Assembly: GCF_012034175.1 (NCBI RefSeq)
Contig: NZ_JAATEJ010000010.1
Location: 1 to 64,000 of the forward strand
Length of the DNA stretch: 64,000 nt
Direction of reading: 5' to 3'
From: Actinacidiphila epipremni
Lineage (GTDB): Bacteria > Actinomycetota > Actinomycetes > Streptomycetales > Streptomycetaceae
Part shown: piece after piece, positions 60,992 to 64,000 of the stretch
How the letters are laid out: every line of letters begins with the position of its first letter
Numbering within the stretch: the stretch's first letter is position 1
The notes under the pieces: generated by a model
The model's input: the letters and a program-made list of their open reading frames with translations, nothing else
Database searches by the model: none
Told to the model about the DNA's origin: nothing
Translations under genes and position numbers: made by a program

Positions 60992-62512
60992 ATGTCCCCC
61001 GGCTCCACGTCCCCCGCCCCCGACGAGCCCGCGGCGGCGAAGTCGGCCGGCGTGCCCGCCGAGGGCACGGTCGCCCACGCCCGGGCCGACGCCGTCGTCG
61101 TGGTGCTGGCCTTCGCCGGGATCGTCGTCTCCCTCATGCAGACCCTGGTCATCCCGCTGGTCCCGGAGCTGCCCGACCTCCTGCACGCCTCCGCCTCCGA
61201 CGCCACCTGGGCGGTCACCGCGACCCTGCTGGCCTCCGCCGTCGCCACCCCCGTCTTCGGCCGGCTCGGCGACATGTACGGCAAGCGCCGCCTGCTGCTG
61301 CTCAGCCTCGCGCTGCTGACCGCCGGCTCCGTGGTGTGCGCGCTGTCGGACACGCTCGCCCCGATGGTCGTCGGGCGCGCCCTGCAAGGCGTGTCGGCCG
61401 GCGTGATCCCGCTCGGCATCAGCATCATGCGCGACGAGCTGCCCGTCGAGAAGCTCGCCTCCGCGACCGCCGTGATGAGCGCGTCGCTGGGTGTCGGCGG
61501 CGCGCTCGGGCTGCCCGCGGCGGCGCTGCTGGCCGACCACTTCGACTGGCACATGCTCTTCTGGGTCTCGGCCGCGGCCGGCGTCGTGGCCACGGGCCTG
61601 GTGCTGGCGCTGGTGCCCGAGTCGCGCGTCCGCAGCGGCGGGCGGTTCGACGTCGCCGGTGCGCTGGGGCTGTCGGCGGCGCTGGTCTGCCTGCTGCTGG
61701 CGATCTCCAAGGGCGCGCAGTGGGGGTGGGCGAGCGGGACGACGCTGGGGCTGTTCGGGGCGGGCGCGGTGATCCTGCTGGCGTGGGGAGCCTTCCAACT
61801 GCGCGTCCCCTACGCCCTGGTGGACCTGCGGGTCGCCGCCCGCCGCCAGGTGCTCTTCACCAACCTGGCGTCGGTCTCGTTCGGCTTCTCGATGTTCGCG
61901 CTGTCGCTGGTGATGCCGCAGCTGCTCCAGCTGCCCACCGCCACCGGTTACGGGCTCGGCAAGTCGCTGCTGGTCTCCGGCCTGGTGCTGGCCCCGCAGG
62001 GCCTGGTCATGATGGCGACCGCCCCGCTCTCGGCCCGTATCACCCGGGCCCGCGGGCCGAAGGTGACGCTCATGCTCGGCACGGTCACGGTGGCGGCGGG
62101 CTATGTCGTCAACATCGCGCTGATGTCGCAGGTGTGGCAGCTGGTGCTGGTCTCCTGCATCATCGGCGCGGGCGTCGGCCTGGGGTACGGTGCGATGCCG
62201 GCGCTGGTCATGGGTGCGGTGCCGGTGTCCGAGACGGCGGCGGCCAACAGCCTCAACTCCCTGATGAGGGCGGTCGGTACGTCCGTCTCCAGCGCGGTGG
62301 CGGGCGTGGTGCTGGCCCAGATGACCCTCACCTTCGGCGCCGCGCGGCTGCCGTCCCAGAACGGCTTCCGCACGGTGATGGCGATCGGCGCGGGCGCGGC
62401 CCTGCTCGCCCTGGCGCTGGCCTCCTTCATCCCCGCCCGCCGCGCCCCCGCCCCGTCCGCCACCCCCCAGGGCACCCCGGAACCGGCACTGACCTCGGGC
62501 GACGCGACCTGA
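60992..62512 (+). CDS. MFS drug-efflux-type transporter (EmrB/QacA, DHA2 family)
   Basis: A 506-residue transporter with about 14 predicted membrane spans. After a 35-residue soluble N-terminus, the first span contains VVVLAFAGIVVSLMQTLVIP. The loop motif GRLGDMYGKRRLLL near residue 90 and the motif-C-like GVGGALGLPAAALLADHFDW near 167 are typical of proton-driven efflux pumps. GGAGG lies seven bases before the ATG. Divergent TetR gene and operator suggest inducible export of a small toxic compound, perhaps an antibiotic; the substrate is unknown. The C-terminal tail is Pro/Ala-rich. Confidence 0.9.
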   Translation: MSPGSTSPAPDEPAAAKSAGVPAEGTVAHARADAVVVVLAFAGIVVSLMQTLVIPLVPELPDLLHASASDATWAVTATLLASAVATPVFGRLGDMYGKRRLLLLSLALLTAGSVVCALSDTLAPMVVGRALQGVSAGVIPLGISIMRDELPVEKLASATAVMSASLGVGGALGLPAAALLADHFDWHMLFWVSAAAGVVATGLVLALVPESRVRSGGRFDVAGALGLSAALVCLLLAISKGAQWGWASGTTLGLFGAGAVILLAWGAFQLRVPYALVDLRVAARRQVLFTNLASVSFGFSMFALSLVMPQLLQLPTATGYGLGKSLLVSGLVLAPQGLVMMATAPLSARITRARGPKVTLMLGTVTVAAGYVVNIALMSQVWQLVLVSCIIGAGVGLGYGAMPALVMGAVPVSETAAANSLNSLMRAVGTSVSSAVAGVVLAQMTLTFGAARLPSQNGFRTVMAIGAGAALLALALASFIPARRAPAPSATPQGTPEPALTSGDAT

Positions 62513-62536
62513 CCGAGCCGCCCCGGGCTCGACGCT

Positions 62537-62558
62537 CCCGGCAGCCCGGCGCCGGGCC
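62537..62558. repeat. 22-bp GC palindrome-containing direct repeat, copy 1 (copy 2 at 63957-63978)
   Basis: The same 22 bases, containing the perfect palindrome CCCGGCGCCGGG, occur here in the gap between the converging MFS and GPP34 genes and again at 63957-63978, upstream of the nitroreductase-like gene. The pair brackets the two right-hand genes. At this site it may double as a terminator. Confidence 0.6.
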
Positions 62559-62578
62559 CGGGCGGGTGCCGTGCGGGG

Positions 62579-63415
62579 TCACCAGCCGCCGCCCCCGTGG
62601 TGCCCGCCGTCGTGCCCGTGGTGGCCGCCCCCGCCGTGCCCGTGGTGGCCGCCGCCGTACGCGTCACCGGCCGACGCGCCGCTGCCGTGGCCGTCAGCGC
62701 CGCTGAAAGTCCGGAGGCAGACGGTGTCGATCCCGGAGTAGAGGCCGCGGGTCAGCGCCTGGACGTCCCGGGCCCGGGCGGCGGCCCCGTACGCCGCCTC
62801 CACCGCGCCGGCCGGTGCGCCGGGTCGGCCGCCGGCCGCCGCGAGGGCCTTGAGCCGGCGCCGGGCGGGGAGGCCGCGCAGGCCCGGGTGGACGGCGCGC
62901 GACAGGTGCGCGGAGTGCGCCAGCACCGCGAGGACGACGTCGTGTTCGGCCTGCGCGCCGCCCGCCCCGTCCTGCGCCGCCGCCCGCAGCGAGGCGGTGA
63001 CGCGCGAGACCAGGGCCCGGCGGCGTACGGGATCGACCGCGAGGATGTCATGGCGGGTCCGGCCGACGCGGTCCCGGCTGCGGTGCACCCGGACCACTTT
63101 CCGGTCGTGCAGCCGGGACAGGTATTCGGAGGTCAGGGAGCGCGGCGTGGCCCGCAGCCAACTCTCCACGGTCGCGGGCGGGTTGGCACCCTCCAGCGCA
63201 CGCAGCACGCCGTCCAGCCGCCCGGTGCCGACCGGCGCCCGGTCGACCACCTCGATCCGCCGCTCCCCCACCGCGATCCGCCCGAGCAGCCCCAGCTCCG
63301 CCAACTCCGCACCCCGCAGGGCGAACCGCAGCCGCTGCGGCGACCGCACACGTATCCGCATCCCCCGCCGGCCGGGCGATATCGCCAGCAGGAGCAATTC
63401 ATCCCCCATCATCAC
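62579..63415 (-). CDS. GPP34 (GOLPH3-like) domain protein with His/Gly-rich tail
   Basis: A 278-residue protein. Residues 1-215 follow the GPP34 family: GDELLLLAISPGRRG, LRFALRGAELAELGLLGRIA, LTSEYLSRLHDRKVVRV and VLAVLAHSAHLSRAVHPGLRG. Bacterial GPP34 proteins are of unknown role; the eukaryotic relative binds phosphatidylinositol-4-phosphate. The C-terminal 40 residues are exceptional: repeated GGGHHGH/GGHHGHDGGHH text that could bind metal ions. The start may be any of three adjacent ATGs (63415, 63412, 63409). It converges with the MFS gene. Confidence 0.85.
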   Translation of the reverse strand: MMMGDELLLLAISPGRRGMRIRVRSPQRLRFALRGAELAELGLLGRIAVGERRIEVVDRAPVGTGRLDGVLRALEGANPPATVESWLRATPRSLTSEYLSRLHDRKVVRVHRSRDRVGRTRHDILAVDPVRRRALVSRVTASLRAAAQDGAGGAQAEHDVVLAVLAHSAHLSRAVHPGLRGLPARRRLKALAAAGGRPGAPAGAVEAAYGAAARARDVQALTRGLYSGIDTVCLRTFSGADGHGSGASAGDAYGGGHHGHGGGGHHGHDGGHHGGGGW

Positions 63416-63518
63416 ATCCGCCAGGCTACGTCCCCCCTCACCCCGAACGTCCAGCCCCAGCCCCGAACATGGCGCTTAGCCGCCACCTCACCCCGCCGCG
63501 GGAACCGCGGGACGCGCG

Positions 63519-63944
63519 TCACGCGTCCGTGCGGGTCAGGACGACGACGGGGATGCGGCGCTTGCCGGCGCGGTCCTGGAAGCCGGCGAAGTAGGGGGCG
63601 GTGGTGAGTTGGCGGGACCAGAGGCGTTCGCGTTCGGCGCCTTCGGCCTCGGACGCGGTCACGGCGTAGGCGTCGGTGCCGACCTCGACGTGGGCGGTCG
63701 GGGCGGCCAGCAGGTTGTGGTACCAGCCGGGGTGGTGGGGACGGCCGCCGTTCGCGGCGAAGACCACGAGGCGCTCCCCGTCGGCGAGATACATCACCGG
63801 CATCGTGCGCGGCTCGCCGCTGCGGGCCCCCGTCGTGGTGAGCAGCAGCAGCGGCGTGCCCGTGTAGTCGCCGCCCACCACCCCGCCGGCGGACCGGAAT
63901 TCGTCGATGACCGCCTGGTTCATCTGCAACCGCTCGGCAGACAC
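63519..63944 (-). CDS. Deazaflavin (F420)-dependent nitroreductase-family protein
   Basis: A 141-residue split-beta-barrel protein of the Ddn type. Characteristic text is MNQAVIDEFRSAGG, LLLLTTTGARSGEPRTMPVMY near residue 34, LVVFAANGGRPHHPGWYHNL near 60, and AHVEVGTDAYAV near 84. These enzymes use F420 to reduce quinones, nitro groups or other acceptors. The GTG at 63944 has GGGGGAGG six bases upstream and is preferred over the internal ATG seven codons later and over longer starts upstream. No other gene is visible to the right edge. Confidence 0.87.
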   Translation of the reverse strand: MSAERLQMNQAVIDEFRSAGGVVGGDYTGTPLLLLTTTGARSGEPRTMPVMYLADGERLVVFAANGGRPHHPGWYHNLLAAPTAHVEVGTDAYAVTASEAEGAERERLWSRQLTTAPYFAGFQDRAGKRRIPVVVLTRTDA

Positions 63945-64000
63945 GCCCCGCCTCCCCCCGGCAGCCCGGCGCCGGGCCACGCGTGCCCACCCTACTGCCG

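Overview
The window is chromosomal DNA from a high-GC actinomycete, almost certainly of the Streptomyces group. The evidence is the extreme G/C bias at third codon positions, eukaryotic-type glutamine synthetase II, a maltose system with CTTGCAG operators and a LacI-family MalR, F420-type oxidoreductases, and many ATGA/GTGA stop-start overlaps. I see no rRNA, tRNA, insertion sequence, integrase or CRISPR array.

The left part (1-24 kb) looks like conserved core. It holds the start of a Tat-exported protein, a class A beta-lactamase-fold serine hydrolase, a quinone-reductase-like enzyme, a two-gene operon (tautomerase and Gfo/Idh/MocA oxidoreductase), and glnII behind a GlnR-like operator. A large membrane protein with a sigma-factor-like N-terminus follows. 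The maltodextrin regulon comes next: a secreted amylase-pullulanase fusion facing malEFG, aglA and malR, with MalR boxes between. A PAP2-family membrane enzyme and glnE close the section.

At 24.2-27.5 kb there is a three-gene operon (secreted phosphoesterase, MFS transporter, membrane-anchored propeller-like protein) with a possible PHO box.

The most interesting region is 27.5-59.4 kb, a 28-gene catabolic locus in three transcription units. A leftward operon of 10 genes begins with dhaK-dhaL-dhaM, continues with GMC oxidoreductase, F420-type oxidoreductase, 3-hydroxyacyl-CoA dehydrogenase, thiolase, acyl-CoA dehydrogenase and a crotonase, and ends with a fused DhaK-DhaL kinase. A rightward operon of 16 genes begins with a complete ABC importer. 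It continues with a cyclase-family hydrolase, two acyl-CoA dehydrogenases, three crotonases, an F420-type oxidoreductase, a double-hotdog hydratase, a Gal80-like Gfo/Idh protein, a class III CoA-transferase, a metallo-beta-lactamase-fold hydrolase, a carboxymuconolactone-decarboxylase-like protein and a 3-hydroxyisobutyrate-dehydrogenase-like protein. Between them lies a lone dhaL paralogue followed by an IclR-family regulator. The two outer operons carry the same promoter-operator module: -35, -10, six bases, then CATTCG-N7-CGAATG. This ties them into one regulon. Uptake, CoA activation, beta-oxidation-type steps and triose-kinase-type phosphorylation thus appear to be co-regulated. I could not name the substrate.

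The right end (59.4-64 kb) carries a small lipoprotein, a TetR regulator divergent from an EmrB/QacA-type MFS transporter with a palindromic operator between them, a GPP34-domain protein with a His/Gly-rich tail, and a deazaflavin-dependent nitroreductase-family protein.
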